Positions 27,848 through 37,149 of a stretch of DNA of 64,000 bases are shown piece after piece (position 1 is the first letter of the stretch; each line of letters opens with the position of its first letter). Under the pieces are notes generated by a model, which saw only the letters and a program-made list of their open reading frames with translations, ran no database searches and was not told the origin of the DNA. This DNA comes from Bacteroidia bacterium (GTDB taxonomy: Bacteria; Bacteroidota; Bacteroidia; Bacteroidales; Prolixibacteraceae). Location of the stretch: assembly GCA_026391315.1 (NCBI GenBank), contig JAPLDT010000042.1, forward strand, positions 50,810 through 114,809, read 5' to 3'. Position numbers and translations under genes: made by a program.

Positions 27848-27855
27848 ATAATTGA

Positions 27856-27889
27856 ATTACAAATTACAAATTACAGATTAAAGATTACG
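27856..27889. repeat. AT-rich 7-bp-type repeat (ATTACAAATTACAAATTACAG)
   Basis: Tandem copies of ATTACAA/ATTACAGA lie just upstream of mrp. A reverse-oriented copy (TTTGTAATTTGTAATCTGTA) is at 31159-31191 upstream of the ricT side. These are short-sequence repeats of unknown role. The 198 bp up to the ATL gene holds no other feature. Confidence 0.5.
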
Positions 27890-28045
27890 AAACATTATTG
27901 CATTGAGATTGTGTTACTTATGCACAACATTAATTACGATAAGAGACTTACTGACTTTTACGTTCCATCAAATACTTTGGTTACGAATGGTTTCTTTTAT
28001 TGTTGCATCTGTTTGAATTCCCCTTTTCGGCTATCGCTGGAAGGC

Positions 28046-28372
28046 TTATTCCAACTCTTTCATCGGATCCCAAAAGTATTTTTCAAAGTCGACTACAGCA
28101 TCATCTTCCACAATGATCCCTTCGTTCTCTAACAGTTCTTGCATGGCGGAAGGGGGATGAAAATGGACTTTACCCGTCAGCAATCCATTTCTGTTGACCA
28201 CCCGGTGCGCCGGAACGAAAGGTTCCTGCTGGTGCGAATTGTTGAGCGCCCAGCCAACCACCCGAGCCGATAATCCGGTGCCCAGGTAGCGCGCAATGGC
28301 CCCGTAATTCGTCACCCTGCCGGGAGGAATCAAACGGGTTGTTTCGTAGACCTTTTCGTAAAAATCGTTCAT
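28046..28372 (-). CDS. Alkyltransferase-like protein (MGMT fold, no catalytic Cys)
   Basis: The 108-residue product resembles the DNA-binding half of O6-methylguanine methyltransferase: FYEKVYETTRLIPPGRVTNY, GAIARYLGTGLSARVVGWAL and the active-site loop. The loop reads PAHRV, where repair enzymes have PCHRV. The cysteine is therefore replaced by alanine, as in alkyltransferase-like proteins that flag alkylated bases to nucleotide-excision repair instead of repairing them. The ATG at 28372 is used; the upstream in-frame extension to 28423 (MQLCVLLCATLCNILNL) is encoded by a short GTTGCACAGAGT repeat and is unlikely to be translated. Neighbours are trmB and mrp. Confidence 0.88.
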   Translation of the reverse strand: MNDFYEKVYETTRLIPPGRVTNYGAIARYLGTGLSARVVGWALNNSHQQEPFVPAHRVVNRNGLLTGKVHFHPPSAMQELLENEGIIVEDDAVVDFEKYFWDPMKELE

Positions 28373-28432
28373 AAGGTTCAAAATATTACACAGAGTTGCA
28401 CAGAGTAAAACACAGAGTTGCACAGAGACTTT

Positions 28433-29266
28433 TTATCTACACGCAGTATAGTTAGGATCTTTAGGACTATCAGAAGTTTCTGAGAGAACGGTTGGTATTT
28501 TCACATTTTCCAATTTTCCAATTTTCACATTGCTTCTCTGATCTCTGCCAAAACTCCTGTACTCGTCCCACTCAATTTCAAGATCAGGTTCGATCAGGTT
28601 TTCGAAATGCGGAACAAATTTCAGGTATTTGATGGTAAGTCCCCGACTGAGCCATTGTTGTTCGTAATAAGTTTTGATCCCCATGATTTCATCCGCATAC
28701 GCTGAAGCATACAAATCATCAGTTTCTGCATCCACCTTGAAGCCGTTCAAATGGACCAGTGCTCTTGTATATTGGTATAGAAAATTGCTGTCTGTTTTGA
28801 GGTGAACGATACCACCTGGCTTCATCACTTTGCGGTAATGGGCCAGAAGCTTTGTAGAGGTAAGTCGCTTGCGCCCTTTTTTCATCTGGGGATCAGGAAA
28901 GGTAATCCAGATTTCACTAACCTCATCCGGTCCAAAAAAAGAGGGGAGCAATTCGACGTAGGTTCGAATGAATCCAACATTTGTCAATCCTCTTTCGTGT
29001 GCGGCTGACGCACCGGTCCAGATTCTGGATCCTTTGATGTCGATGCCAATGAAGTTCTTTTCTGGAAAGTTTTCTGCCAGTCCGACGGTGTATTCTCCTT
29101 TCCCGCAACCCAGTTCGAGAACTACCGGAAAATCATTGCCAAAAAATTGACTGCTCCATTTGCCTTGAAGTTTATATGGACCCCGAAGCAACTCCGCATA
29201 GGGAACCTCCACCACATTCGGCAGCGCGTGCACCTCTTCAAATTTGGAGAGCTTGTTTTTACTCAT
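28433..29266 (-). CDS. trmB: tRNA (guanine-N7-)-methyltransferase TrmB with repeat-encoded tail
   Basis: This class I SAM methyltransferase makes m7G46 in tRNA variable loops. Motifs are LELGCGKGEYTVGLAE (SAM), FIGIDIKG, WITFPDPQMKKGRKRL with the catalytic DPQMK-type loop, and LKTDS. The expected end in this phylum is near EWDEYRSFGR. Here about 30 further residues follow (SNVKIGKLENVKIPTVLSET), and their codons fall within a dispersed 34-bp AT-rich repeat (28498-28531). The tail therefore looks acquired through a repeat landing in the 3' end. A near-identical inverted copy of that repeat lies 9 bp before the start codon. The enzyme core appears intact. Confidence 0.93.
   Translation of the reverse strand: MSKNKLSKFEEVHALPNVVEVPYAELLRGPYKLQGKWSSQFFGNDFPVVLELGCGKGEYTVGLAENFPEKNFIGIDIKGSRIWTGASAAHERGLTNVGFIRTYVELLPSFFGPDEVSEIWITFPDPQMKKGRKRLTSTKLLAHYRKVMKPGGIVHLKTDSNFLYQYTRALVHLNGFKVDAETDDLYASAYADEIMGIKTYYEQQWLSRGLTIKYLKFVPHFENLIEPDLEIEWDEYRSFGRDQRSNVKIGKLENVKIPTVLSETSDSPKDPNYTACR
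28498..28531. repeat. 34-bp repeat inside the trmB 3' end
   Basis: TTTTCACATTTTCCAATTTT followed by CCAATTTTCACATT. It matches the inverted copy at 29275-29308 at 33 of 34 positions, and a third, diverged copy lies at 47627-47662. The repeat supplies codons of the trmB C-terminus. Confidence 0.75.
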
Positions 29267-29274
29267 GGAATGCT

Positions 29275-29308
29275 AATGTGAAAATTGGAAAATTGGAAAA
29301 TGTGGAAA
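29275..29308. repeat. 34-bp repeat upstream of trmB (inverted copy)
   Basis: Reverse complement of the copy at 28498-28531 with one mismatch, 8 bp before the trmB ATG. The pair forms inverted repeats that enclose nearly the whole trmB gene. Confidence 0.75.
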
Positions 29309-29371
29309 TTGAATTAGCCCAAAATCAAGATCAAAGCATCTCATAACTCATAACTTATCGCTCATATCTCT

Positions 29372-29866
29372 TTAATTGGCCTTATCGAGGGTTATGCCAA
29401 AATCCCGTATCCCTCTTAAAACGCCATCTTCTGTTCGCATACCTTGTCTTACTTCAAAACGATAGTAGCCGGCTGAAGGGAAGATCGTTGTCTGTTTGTA
29501 GGGATATTTCATGTCGTAGATGTCGCCCAGGCCATAGCCCAACCACTTCCCGTCGGGATTGGCAAGCGAGAGTTCGATGGTATCATTGAGGACTTTACCT
29601 TTCGGGGGAGTAATCTTGACAAACAACCAGAGGTTACTGTACTGATATCTGCCGTCGTTTCTAACATTCAGATAAAGGTTGTAAATCTTCGATGAGTCGG
29701 GCACCGTCATGTCGAATCTCAGAATGGAATCCTGGTGCCATTTGGATCCGCTCAGGGATTTGTAATCGCTGAAAACAATCTTTCTGTTGCAGGAGAAAAT
29801 CACAACTGCAACAAAAGAGAGAAGCAGAACAGCCTTACTCGTCCGGAGTATCTTGTGAAGTCTCAT
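29372..29866 (-). CDS. gldH: Gliding motility lipoprotein GldH
   Basis: The 164-residue lipoprotein has a signal ending VVIFSC (Cys26). The mature part matches GldH: FSDYKSLSGSKWHQDSILRF, NLYLNVRNDGRYQYSNLWLF, and LGDIYDMKYPYKQTTIFP. It ends with a beta-rich core (GYYRFEVRQGMR). GldH is an outer-membrane-associated lipoprotein required for gliding in Flavobacterium and kept in non-gliding Bacteroidota. Its first 32 bp overlap the end of the ricT gene, so the two are coupled. Other type IX secretion genes in this window are porW, gldM and gldN. Confidence 0.9.
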   Translation of the reverse strand: MRLHKILRTSKAVLLLSFVAVVIFSCNRKIVFSDYKSLSGSKWHQDSILRFDMTVPDSSKIYNLYLNVRNDGRYQYSNLWLFVKITPPKGKVLNDTIELSLANPDGKWLGYGLGDIYDMKYPYKQTTIFPSAGYYRFEVRQGMRTEDGVLRGIRDFGITLDKAN

Positions 29867-31001
29867 TGTCGGGATTAGAATTGTTTTTACGTGTCAGAAT
29901 TGGTTTGTGACGCTTCTTTCTCCTCAGTTTGTTAGAACCTTGGTCGAACCTGTCGAGCGACTCCTGACCTGTCGAATTCTGGTAAGTTGGAACTGCATCA
30001 TCAGGTATTTCAATGATATCCCCGGTCAGATCAGGAATACGCTTGCCACTTTTGTTCAACCGAAGGATCTCTTTCACCTTCTCCACAGATACACCGATGA
30101 CGCCACCACCCTGGTAGTTTTCTCTCACATACCAGAAAATACCTTTGAAGATATCTGCCTTCAGGTAGTTGAAATTCCCCTTTTCGGTTTCAATCTGGAC
30201 ATTGTTGGGAGGGAAATCCAATTGCGCATCGATGTAACAATCCAGTTCATAGTTCAGGCAGCATTTGAGTTTACTGCACTGTCCGGCGAGCTTTTGCGGA
30301 TTCAGTGAGATCTCCTGGTACCGGGCTGCATTGGTTGTGACCGACACAAAATTGGAGATCCAGGAGCTGCAGCACAATTCGCGGCCACACGGGCCAATGC
30401 CGCCAATCCTGCCTGCTTCCTGACGGGCGCCAATCTGCCGCATCTCAATACGTATCCGGAAGGTATCGGCATATACTTTGATGAGCTGGCGAAAGTCAAC
30501 ACGCTCATCCGCAATATAATAAAAAATAGCTTTGGTCTTGTCTCCCTGGAATTCCACATCGCCGATTTTCATGTTCAGGCGTAGGTCTTCGGCAATTTTC
30601 CGGGCTTTCAACATGGTTTCATGCTCCATTTGGATCGCCTCTTCCCATTTCTGAATATCGACAGGTTTGGCCAAACGGTATATTTTACGGAGTTCACCAT
30701 CCACGAAAGTGGGTTTATGCCGTTTCATCTGCTTGAGAACAAGGTCGCCAACGAGTGAAACAACGCCAATATCGTGACCCGGACTAGCCTCAACAGCGAC
30801 AATATCCCCCGGTTTCAGGGGCAGTTCATTCACGTTTTTGAAATAATCCTTGCGGGTATTTTTAAACCGGATCTCAATTATATCGTTTGGATTGAGGGTA
30901 TTGGGAACATCGGAAAGCCAGTTGTATACATTCAATTTTGCACAGCTACGTGTTTGCGCCGAACCTGGGCATCCGCGTGCGGTTTTTTGTATAGTGTTCA
31001 T
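29835..31001 (-). CDS. ricT: PSP1-domain protein RicT/YaaT-like
   Basis: The 388-residue cytosolic protein carries a PSP1 domain (IVAVEASPGHDIGVVSLVGD, then FYYIADERVDFRQLIKVYAD). Two cysteine groups follow (CGRELCCSSW and CSKLKCCLNYELDC) together with an N-terminal pair (RGCPGSAQTRSC); in Bacillus RicT-type complexes such cysteines hold Fe-S clusters. In Bacteroidota it is regularly found between holB and gldH, as here. The role in this phylum is not established. The C-terminal 60 residues are basic and disordered and overlap gldH. Start at 31001 puts the first Cys pair at residue 11. Confidence 0.88.
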   Translation of the reverse strand: MNTIQKTARGCPGSAQTRSCAKLNVYNWLSDVPNTLNPNDIIEIRFKNTRKDYFKNVNELPLKPGDIVAVEASPGHDIGVVSLVGDLVLKQMKRHKPTFVDGELRKIYRLAKPVDIQKWEEAIQMEHETMLKARKIAEDLRLNMKIGDVEFQGDKTKAIFYYIADERVDFRQLIKVYADTFRIRIEMRQIGARQEAGRIGGIGPCGRELCCSSWISNFVSVTTNAARYQEISLNPQKLAGQCSKLKCCLNYELDCYIDAQLDFPPNNVQIETEKGNFNYLKADIFKGIFWYVRENYQGGGVIGVSVEKVKEILRLNKSGKRIPDLTGDIIEIPDDAVPTYQNSTGQESLDRFDQGSNKLRRKKRHKPILTRKNNSNPDNETSQDTPDE

Positions 31002-31301
31002 GAATTATCTAAGTTATCTAATTGATTGTCTGCATGGTTCAAAAAGAATCAGCACACAAGTATATATTGAAATTTGATTGAAAATTATATCTGCAACCTA
31101 CAAAATCAAACCAAAACTAACTACCTGAATTTAGGTGTTTAAATCCGCAGTTTCGTCCAATTTGTAATTTGTAATCTGTAATCTGTAATTTTCTTCCTTC
31201 TGTACAAAAATAATGAAATTTAACGGAGCGAATCACATGGACTGCTGCGAAAACTATCATACCCCCAAAATAAGGAATATAATTGAACTGCCTAACAGGG
31301 A
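31002..31301. other. Intergenic gap between ricT and holB
   Basis: About 300 bp with no gene. It contains the TTTGTAAT/CTGTAAT short repeat at 31159-31191 and otherwise unstructured AT-rich DNA. A promoter for ricT is presumably here but I could not choose a convincing box. Confidence 0.5.
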
Positions 31302-32426
31302 TTAGAGCCTGATCAGCTTGGAAATTTTGAGCGCCATATCGGTGAAAACGGCTTTGGCATTTCCGTTGGATGCAATGTCCTTCAAAGATTTTTCGAACTC
31401 GGAAAAGAGGTGGATTACGTTCTTGTCGTGGATGAAAGGAGCAAATTTATTGGAGAACTTCTCCTCATCCTCACTCATGGTAACCAGAACCGGTTGCTTG
31501 AAGTTCGACATAAAATTTTCGCGGGTAAAATCGCTGCAATATCTCAGAAAACTTAGCTGTCTAACCCTGCCAATGGAGGAAATTTCGTCAGACCACGCGA
31601 GCAACTCCTGTAAATTACGACTATATCCCGACCTCATCAACGAAGTATAAAGCCTGTAGTTGTACAACCTGATCTCATCTTCGCGCAACATCTCTTCCGC
31701 AAGGATATAATTTCCGTTGGACATACGGGCAACAACAGAGGGATTGTTATCTCCCAGATCAGGATGGCTGGCCAGGGCCAGGGCAAGGTCCTGCTCGTCA
31801 ATTCGCGGAATCCGAATGGTCTGGCAACGCGACCGGATGGTGCTGATCAGTCGCTGTTCCTCCTCCGTTACAAGAATGAATAGTGTATTGGCCGGAGGTT
31901 CTTCAAGCACTTTCAGGATTTTATTGGCACATGTCAGGTGCATGGTCTCAGGTAGCCAGATCAGCGAGACTTTGTAGTCTGCTTCATAGGATTTCCTGTT
32001 CAGCTTTTGGATGATTTCGGCAGCCTCATCCACATAGATCATCCCCTGCTTGTTCTCCTCTGCGATAAGCTGGTTCCACCTTTCGTAGATGGGGTAGGGA
32101 TTGGCCAAAAAATAGCTTCTCCACTTTGGAAGGTAGTCGCTGCTGGTGGGTTTGGAGATGGCGGATGTTTTGACGACAGGGATGGTAAAATGGAGGTCCG
32201 GATGAATCAACTTTTTGAATTTCAGGCACGAACTGCAGACACCGCAAGAGTCGTTCTCCGTCTTGTTGCGGCAATTCAGGTACTGCGCAAAAGCCAAAGC
32301 CATCCCAAGCTTCCCGTTACCGGGAGGCCCAACCAGCAGAATGGCATGGGGAACACGCTGCTCCTTTGCCAACTGAATAAACAGCTCCTTCGTTGAACGC
32401 TGTCCAATGACATCTCTAAATTGCAT
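31302..32426 (-). CDS. holB: DNA polymerase III subunit delta' (clamp-loader ATPase)
   Basis: This 374-residue AAA+ protein starts MQFRDVIGQRSTKELFIQ, with Walker A in LLVGPPGNGKLG, a zinc-binding set CRNKTENDSCGVCSSC, and EEPPANTLFILVTEEEQRL with the sensor region and SRCQTIRIPRI. In the replisome it opens and loads the beta clamp together with DnaX and HolA. The Walker B region reads MIYVDEAAEI, with DEAAE typical of the subunit. The ATG at 32426 is chosen; an upstream in-frame ATG (32459) would add eleven residues before the conserved start. It lies 300 bp upstream of ricT on the same strand, a familiar order in the phylum. Confidence 0.92.
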   Translation of the reverse strand: MQFRDVIGQRSTKELFIQLAKEQRVPHAILLVGPPGNGKLGMALAFAQYLNCRNKTENDSCGVCSSCLKFKKLIHPDLHFTIPVVKTSAISKPTSSDYLPKWRSYFLANPYPIYERWNQLIAEENKQGMIYVDEAAEIIQKLNRKSYEADYKVSLIWLPETMHLTCANKILKVLEEPPANTLFILVTEEEQRLISTIRSRCQTIRIPRIDEQDLALALASHPDLGDNNPSVVARMSNGNYILAEEMLREDEIRLYNYRLYTSLMRSGYSRNLQELLAWSDEISSIGRVRQLSFLRYCSDFTRENFMSNFKQPVLVTMSEDEEKFSNKFAPFIHDKNVIHLFSEFEKSLKDIASNGNAKAVFTDMALKISKLIRL

Positions 32427-32559
32427 AGTACTTTTGAGTCTTTGGGGTCTGCCCCTCAAAAGTAAAAAAAATTGATCATCGGGTATCCCGACAACAAAAA
32501 CTCCTGATGAATTAGTAATAAATTAACACACGAAAGAGGCTTATCCAACAGATATCCAC

Positions 32560-32567
32560 TATCTTTG
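32560..32567 (+). promoter_or_regulatory. Bacteroidota -7 box TATCTTTG for pgk
   Basis: TATCTTTG fits TAnnTTTG and lies 29 bp before the pgk ATG, placing transcription start near 32573. The -33 box is not clear. Confidence 0.5.
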
Positions 32568-32596
32568 GGCTTCTTAAAAAATTTAATTACAACGAT

Positions 32597-33790
32597 ATGC
32601 AGACGATTGAAACTTATGACTTTTCAGGCAAAAAAGCCTTAATCAGAGTTGACTTCAATGTTCCGCTCAACGAACAATTCGAAATTACCGACGATACCCG
32701 CATGACAGCTGCCCTCCCAACCATCAACACCATTTTGGGTAAAGGTGGGGCTGTGATCATCATGTCTCACCTGGGTCGCCCGAAAAAGGGCCCTGAGGAC
32801 AAATTTTCCATGAGACATCTTGTGCCTCACCTCAGTAAAATACTGGGTGGTATGGCTGTTAAAATGGCTCCGGACTGCATCGGTGAAGCTACCCAGGCAA
32901 TGGCATCTGCGCTTAAAGCCGGCGAAGTATTGGTTTTGGAGAACCTGCGCTTTCATCCTGAAGAGGAGGGTGGCGACGAAGAGTTCGCCCGTCAGATCTC
33001 ACTTCTGGGCGACTGCTGGGTCAATGATGCTTTCGGAACTGCCCACAGGGCCCATGCCTCAACTGCGGTTATTGCAAAATTCTTCCCCAACGACAAAATG
33101 TTTGGTCTGCTGGTAGCCAGTGAAGTAGAGAGCCTGGATAAGGTACTCAAAGCGCCAAAGCGTCCTTTCACAGCCATCATGGGAGGTTCCAAAGTTTCCT
33201 CCAAAATTACCATCATCGAAAACCTTCTGAATTCTGTCGATCACCTGATCATCGGCGGCGGAATGACCTACACTTTCGTGAAGGCCCAGGGCGGGAAAAT
33301 TGGTGGTTCCATCTGTGAAGACGATTATGTAGAGCTTGCCAAGAGCCTGTTGCTGAAAGCCAAAGACAAAGGGGTACAATTCCACTTTGCGGTCGACGTG
33401 GTCGAAGCGGATGCATTTGCCGAGACAGCCAACACAAAAGTAGTCTCTTCTTATGCCATCGACGACAACTGGTCGGGGTTGGACATCGGTCCTGAAACCA
33501 TCAAAAATTTCAGCAAAGTCATCAGCGAATCCAACACGATTCTTTGGAATGGTCCGGTTGGCGTATTCGAAATGGACAAATTTGCCGTTGGGACAAGGGC
33601 CATCGGAGATGCCATCGTTAAGGCCACCGCAAAGGGAGCATTCTCACTGGTTGGCGGTGGCGACTCTGTAGCAGCTGTCAACAAATTCGACATTGCCGAC
33701 AAGGTTTCCTACATCTCAACAGCCGGAGGCGCCATGCTCGAATACCTTGAAGGCCGTGTACTTCCGGGTATTGCTGCAGTACAGGAATAA
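32597..33790 (+). CDS. pgk: Phosphoglycerate kinase
   Basis: This 397-residue glycolytic enzyme interconverts 1,3-bisphosphoglycerate and ADP with 3-phosphoglycerate and ATP. Substrate-binding [32 protein letters not shown] and [13 protein letters not shown] are present, as are [12 protein letters not shown] and the nucleotide loop [11 protein letters not shown] near the C-terminus. Length is normal for bacteria. It stands alone, with its own -7 box upstream. A strong hairpin terminator lies about 155 bp downstream after a dispersed repeat. Codon use is clean and strongly biased, as expected for a highly expressed gene. Confidence 0.98.
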   Translation: MQTIETYDFSGKKALIRVDFNVPLNEQFEITDDTRMTAALPTINTILGKGGAVIIMSHLGRPKKGPEDKFSMRHLVPHLSKILGGMAVKMAPDCIGEATQAMASALKAGEVLVLENLRFHPEEEGGDEEFARQISLLGDCWVNDAFGTAHRAHASTAVIAKFFPNDKMFGLLVASEVESLDKVLKAPKRPFTAIMGGSKVSSKITIIENLLNSVDHLIIGGGMTYTFVKAQGGKIGGSICEDDYVELAKSLLLKAKDKGVQFHFAVDVVEADAFAETANTKVVSSYAIDDNWSGLDIGPETIKNFSKVISESNTILWNGPVGVFEMDKFAVGTRAIGDAIVKATAKGAFSLVGGGDSVAAVNKFDIADKVSYISTAGGAMLEYLEGRVLPGIAAVQE

Positions 33791-33791
33791 A

Positions 33792-33857
33792 GTTTGAAAT
33801 GTTTATGTTGTTTAAAATGTTTGAAAAGTTGCCGGTCCCTGAACGTAGTCGAAGGGT
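33792..33857. repeat. 66-bp composite dispersed repeat (plus orientation)
   Basis: GTTTGAAATGTTT units run into a REP-like CCCTGAACG-TAGTCGAAGGG end. The reverse complement recurs at 52485-52550 with 62 of 66 positions equal. It starts 2 bp after the pgk stop. Confidence 0.8.
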
Positions 33858-33943
33858 CGAAGGGTTAAGTCGGCGAAGTAATCAAGTAAAATGTTTTTTT
33901 AGCTTACAGCCAATCGCTAATAGCTTTTCTTCACATAGTTTTT

Positions 33944-33978
33944 CGGGTGCAGAGCATATCTGCACCCGATTTTTTTTA
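33944..33978 (+). terminator. Rho-independent terminator downstream of pgk
   Basis: A perfect 10-bp stem CGGGTGCAGA / TCTGCACCCG with a 5-nt loop is followed by nine T residues after one A. It ends the pgk transcript before the lipid-kinase gene at 34018. Confidence 0.85.
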
Positions 33979-34017
33979 GATTTGTAGTCAGGTACTAACT
34001 ACACAACTAAAAATCAG

Positions 34018-34998
34018 ATGCCAAAAAATAATGAAATCGAGTGGCAGGTTATTCTTAATCCTCATGCAGGCGGAGGGAAAGGGGCAGATGACCGGACAAA
34101 AATCGAGCAGCTTTTGAAAAAATCCGGAATTACCTACACGCTTAACCTCTCGGAATATCCAAGCCATGCCATCGAGTTAGCCAGAGAGCTCGTCACGCGC
34201 GGAGCCACCCATCTGATGGTTGCAGGGGGCGATGGTACCCTCAATGAGATCGTCAACGGTATATTTCTTGCTGAGAAGCAGTCTCACCACGAAATTATAC
34301 TTGGGATGATTCCCGTTGGTACCGGCAACGATTGGACCAGGACCTTTGGAATCCCGGACCATTACCAGAAAGCCATCGACATCATCCTGGCCGGAAAATC
34401 TGTCAAACAGGATGTTGGTGAGATTACCTGCCGGGTGGATGGACAGGCAAGCAAACGGTACTTCGTCAACATTGCCGGATTTGGTTTTGACGCGCTTGTG
34501 GCCAAAAATGCCAACGAACTAAAATCCAAAGGAGTAAAGGGCATCAGGGTGTACATTCAAAGTCTGGGGTCAGGCTACTTCAACTTCAAAAGCAGACAGA
34601 CGAAATTTATAATCGATGGCGCCACCCTGGAAGTTAACCTCTTCACCGCCAGTATTGGATTGGGCAAATTCAATGGCGGAGGGATGATGCAGGTCCCGGA
34701 AGCCAACCCGCTGCAAGGGCTTTTTCACATCACGGTGATCCGTAAAATCGGGATCTGGGGAATTCTAACCAATTTCAAGGGACTTTACTCCGGAAAATTC
34801 ATCTCTGACAGACGCGTATCAACCCATACTGGGAAAACCATCGAAATCAGTTCCGCTACTCCCCTACCGGGAGAGTCTGATGGCGAGAATCTGGGAAGTG
34901 GCACCTTTAAAATAGAGATGATGGCTCATCGTCTACGTGTGATCTATGGGTCGGATAGGTTTTTGGGGAATCTTTCGAATCTTAAAGACCAGTCCTAA
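34018..34998 (+). CDS. Diacylglycerol/lipid kinase family protein (YegS/DgkB type)
   Basis: This 326-residue cytosolic kinase has the nucleotide loop NPHAGGGKGA, the catalytic GGDGTLNEIVNGI motif, GMIPVGTGNDWTRTFGIP and FVNIAGFGFDALV, all hallmarks of the DAGK catalytic family. Likely substrates are diacylglycerol or a sphingoid base; Bacteroidota make sphingolipids, so either is possible. The C-terminus has the SDGENLGSG-type loop of the beta-sandwich domain. It ends 2 bp from the converging dinD stop with no visible terminator, so the two messages probably overlap. Confidence 0.9.
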   Translation: MPKNNEIEWQVILNPHAGGGKGADDRTKIEQLLKKSGITYTLNLSEYPSHAIELARELVTRGATHLMVAGGDGTLNEIVNGIFLAEKQSHHEIILGMIPVGTGNDWTRTFGIPDHYQKAIDIILAGKSVKQDVGEITCRVDGQASKRYFVNIAGFGFDALVAKNANELKSKGVKGIRVYIQSLGSGYFNFKSRQTKFIIDGATLEVNLFTASIGLGKFNGGGMMQVPEANPLQGLFHITVIRKIGIWGILTNFKGLYSGKFISDRRVSTHTGKTIEISSATPLPGESDGENLGSGTFKIEMMAHRLRVIYGSDRFLGNLSNLKDQS

Positions 34999-35000
34999 AT

Positions 35001-35855
35001 CTACTTAACAATTCTTTTTGTTGTTTTTTTCAAGTTTTCTAAGATCCTTTTCTCTTCACTTTTTAGTCGTCGCTTAACTATACTTGTATCCTCTGATGGA
35101 GGGAGCATCTCCGGACGAACACCTCTGTCAATCAGCATATTACGTACAGCTGAATTGTTTTCAATATGTTCATTTTCAATAGGATTTACCCCTTTTAAAT
35201 CCTTTTCAATAACATTGTGACCAGTCAGTTCAACCGCAAAATCCTTGGCTTTTATGGTAAGGGTCGGCAAGAAATCAGCCAATGGTTTTCTTTCATCTAC
35301 ACCTAGTTTTCTTTTCATTTCCAGGGTTGTGAGGCCTCCAAACAATGCCTTGTCTCCTTGTGACCGTATAATTGCAAAGCCCTTCTCATCCACACCGCGT
35401 TCGTAAATGATTGTTGAAAAATTTTTCTCCGCTTGAGATAGTTTATCCCGAGCTATGATTCTTTCCACATCCAGTAACCGATGTTCAATGATCTCTTGCT
35501 TTCTTGTCTGAACGGCGAAATAAGTTTGAGCAAAGGCAATTTCGACCTTTTCAGCGTCCCCATTTTGTGCAATTAAATAGCATGCATATCGTGTTAATGC
35601 CATATCATCTATCTGACGTTGAGCACCTTTAGCCATGCCGATCAATTTGTTGACGTCAACAAATTGATCGGTGATTTTCACCCCTGAATTCTTGCAGGCC
35701 TCCTTTGCCTTATCAATTACTTTGAAAAAATTACGCCATTCTGAGTAACCCAGAATCTCCTGCAATTCCCTTGCACTCCAGCATTCGATCCCTTTGAATT
35801 CGTAAACTGCATTTTCAAATTGCTCAAACAATTGCTGAATTTGTTCTTTCTTCAT
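35001..35855 (-). CDS. dinD: DNA damage-inducible protein D (DinD)-like
   Basis: The 284-residue protein matches DinD: N-terminal BRO-like segment [20 protein letters not shown], then [20 protein letters not shown], the [19 protein letters not shown] block and [19 protein letters not shown]. coli DinD is an SOS gene whose product inhibits RecA filament activity. The C-terminal [20 protein letters not shown] region is also typical. No LexA box is clear in the 190 bp upstream. It lies alone among unrelated genes and converges with the lipid kinase. DinD genes move often between genomes, so recent arrival is plausible but not shown. Confidence 0.9.
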   Translation of the reverse strand: MKKEQIQQLFEQFENAVYEFKGIECWSARELQEILGYSEWRNFFKVIDKAKEACKNSGVKITDQFVDVNKLIGMAKGAQRQIDDMALTRYACYLIAQNGDAEKVEIAFAQTYFAVQTRKQEIIEHRLLDVERIIARDKLSQAEKNFSTIIYERGVDEKGFAIIRSQGDKALFGGLTTLEMKRKLGVDERKPLADFLPTLTIKAKDFAVELTGHNVIEKDLKGVNPIENEHIENNSAVRNMLIDRGVRPEMLPPSEDTSIVKRRLKSEEKRILENLKKTTKRIVK

Positions 35856-36042
35856 TTGGAATTTTTTAGGCTGTTATTACTTTGGATATCAGAAAAAGCA
35901 AGCATTCGGACTATGTCATCTCTCTTAATTGGACAGGCAGACCAGAAAAATATTGCTTCCTATTAAAGTTACCCAAAATTTTCGACTTTCCGAAATGATC
36001 AGGAAGTTTATTTTGGAGATATGGTATTTTGTTACCGGAGAA

Positions 36043-37149
36043 TCAACATATCGCCACCTTCTTCAACCCCTTCAAATACCCATCATCCACCCATGTCCCC
36101 AGTCCAATAGCATCCGGGATTGTCACGACTCCCCGGTTGTCATAGGTTATTCCGCCGGAAACCGGATCTTCCGTGAACATCAACGGTGTGTCAAAGTCGA
36201 AGTAGACGACATGATCACTGGCGAGCGCCAGATGGGCGGCAGCGGTAAATCCCAGGCGGGATTCTAGGAAGCCTCCTACCTGGAGGTGCATACCAGCCTG
36301 TTCGGCCAGTTGAATGATCTTCAGTGCATTGAAAATCCCGGATGATTTCCCGAGTTTGATGTTCAACTGATCGCAGGCCTGCAAATCAATCAGCCTTTGG
36401 GCATCGTGGTGGTCGGAGCAGGATTCATCGGCCATGATCTGGATGGGACTCTGCTTTCTGACTTTGGGCAGTTCCATGAAATTCCAGCGTGGAATAGGTT
36501 CTTCACAATGCTGGATGTTGTAAGGCCCAAGTGCGCGCAAAATAGCAATTGCTGTCTCCGTGTTCCAGCCCTGGTTCGCATCTATCCGCATTGGAATCTC
36601 CCTGCCGACAGCCTCCCTGATGAGATGAATCCTCTCGAAGTCTTTTGCAAACGATTCTCCTAGTTTCACTTTGATGGCCTGAAATCCATGGTGTTTGATC
36701 CACAAGGCATCATGTACCATCTTGCGCTTGTCGCCCAGGCTAACGGTATAATCGGTCACCAATACTTTGTTGTTTTTACCCCCTAGAAAAGCATACAGCG
36801 GAAGTTCTGCCTGTTGGGAGGCAAGATCGTACAAGGCCATATCGAACGCACTTTTGATGCTGGAGTTTCCATAAATGACCTGATTCATCATGCTCGTGCA
36901 GACTTCAATATTTGTCGGATCCTGCCCGATCAGCACCCTGGCAAGATATTGCCCAACCACCACACAGGTATCCATGCTCTCACCATTGATCGACATAAAA
37001 GGACTGCACTCCCCGAAACCACTCAATCCGCTATCCGTTCTGATGACAACCACCACGTTGCTGGCATAATTGAATTTACCCAAAGAGATGATGAAAGGCT
37101 CTTTGAGCTTGATGGGCATTTGGTAGAGTTCAATCCTTTTGATCTTCAT
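36043..37149 (-). CDS. Enolase-superfamily dipeptide epimerase (L-Ala-D/L-Glu epimerase type)
   Basis: This 368-residue enzyme has an N-terminal capping domain (SLGKFNYASNVVVVIRTDSG). The barrel has the first catalytic Lys in AIKVKLG, metal ligands in RIDANQGW, CEEPIPRWN and ADESC, and the second Lys in DQLNIKLGKSSG. The C-terminal FDFDTPLMF segment is the dipeptide-binding DxD motif of Ala-Glu epimerases rather than of o-succinylbenzoate synthase. It would epimerise muropeptide-derived dipeptides during cell-wall recycling. The next minus-strand gene downstream is dinD, 187 bp away. Upstream is a 325-bp gap with an inverted repeat. The exact dipeptide is not certain. Confidence 0.88.
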   Translation of the reverse strand: MKIKRIELYQMPIKLKEPFIISLGKFNYASNVVVVIRTDSGLSGFGECSPFMSINGESMDTCVVVGQYLARVLIGQDPTNIEVCTSMMNQVIYGNSSIKSAFDMALYDLASQQAELPLYAFLGGKNNKVLVTDYTVSLGDKRKMVHDALWIKHHGFQAIKVKLGESFAKDFERIHLIREAVGREIPMRIDANQGWNTETAIAILRALGPYNIQHCEEPIPRWNFMELPKVRKQSPIQIMADESCSDHHDAQRLIDLQACDQLNIKLGKSSGIFNALKIIQLAEQAGMHLQVGGFLESRLGFTAAAHLALASDHVVYFDFDTPLMFTEDPVSGGITYDNRGVVTIPDAIGLGTWVDDGYLKGLKKVAIC

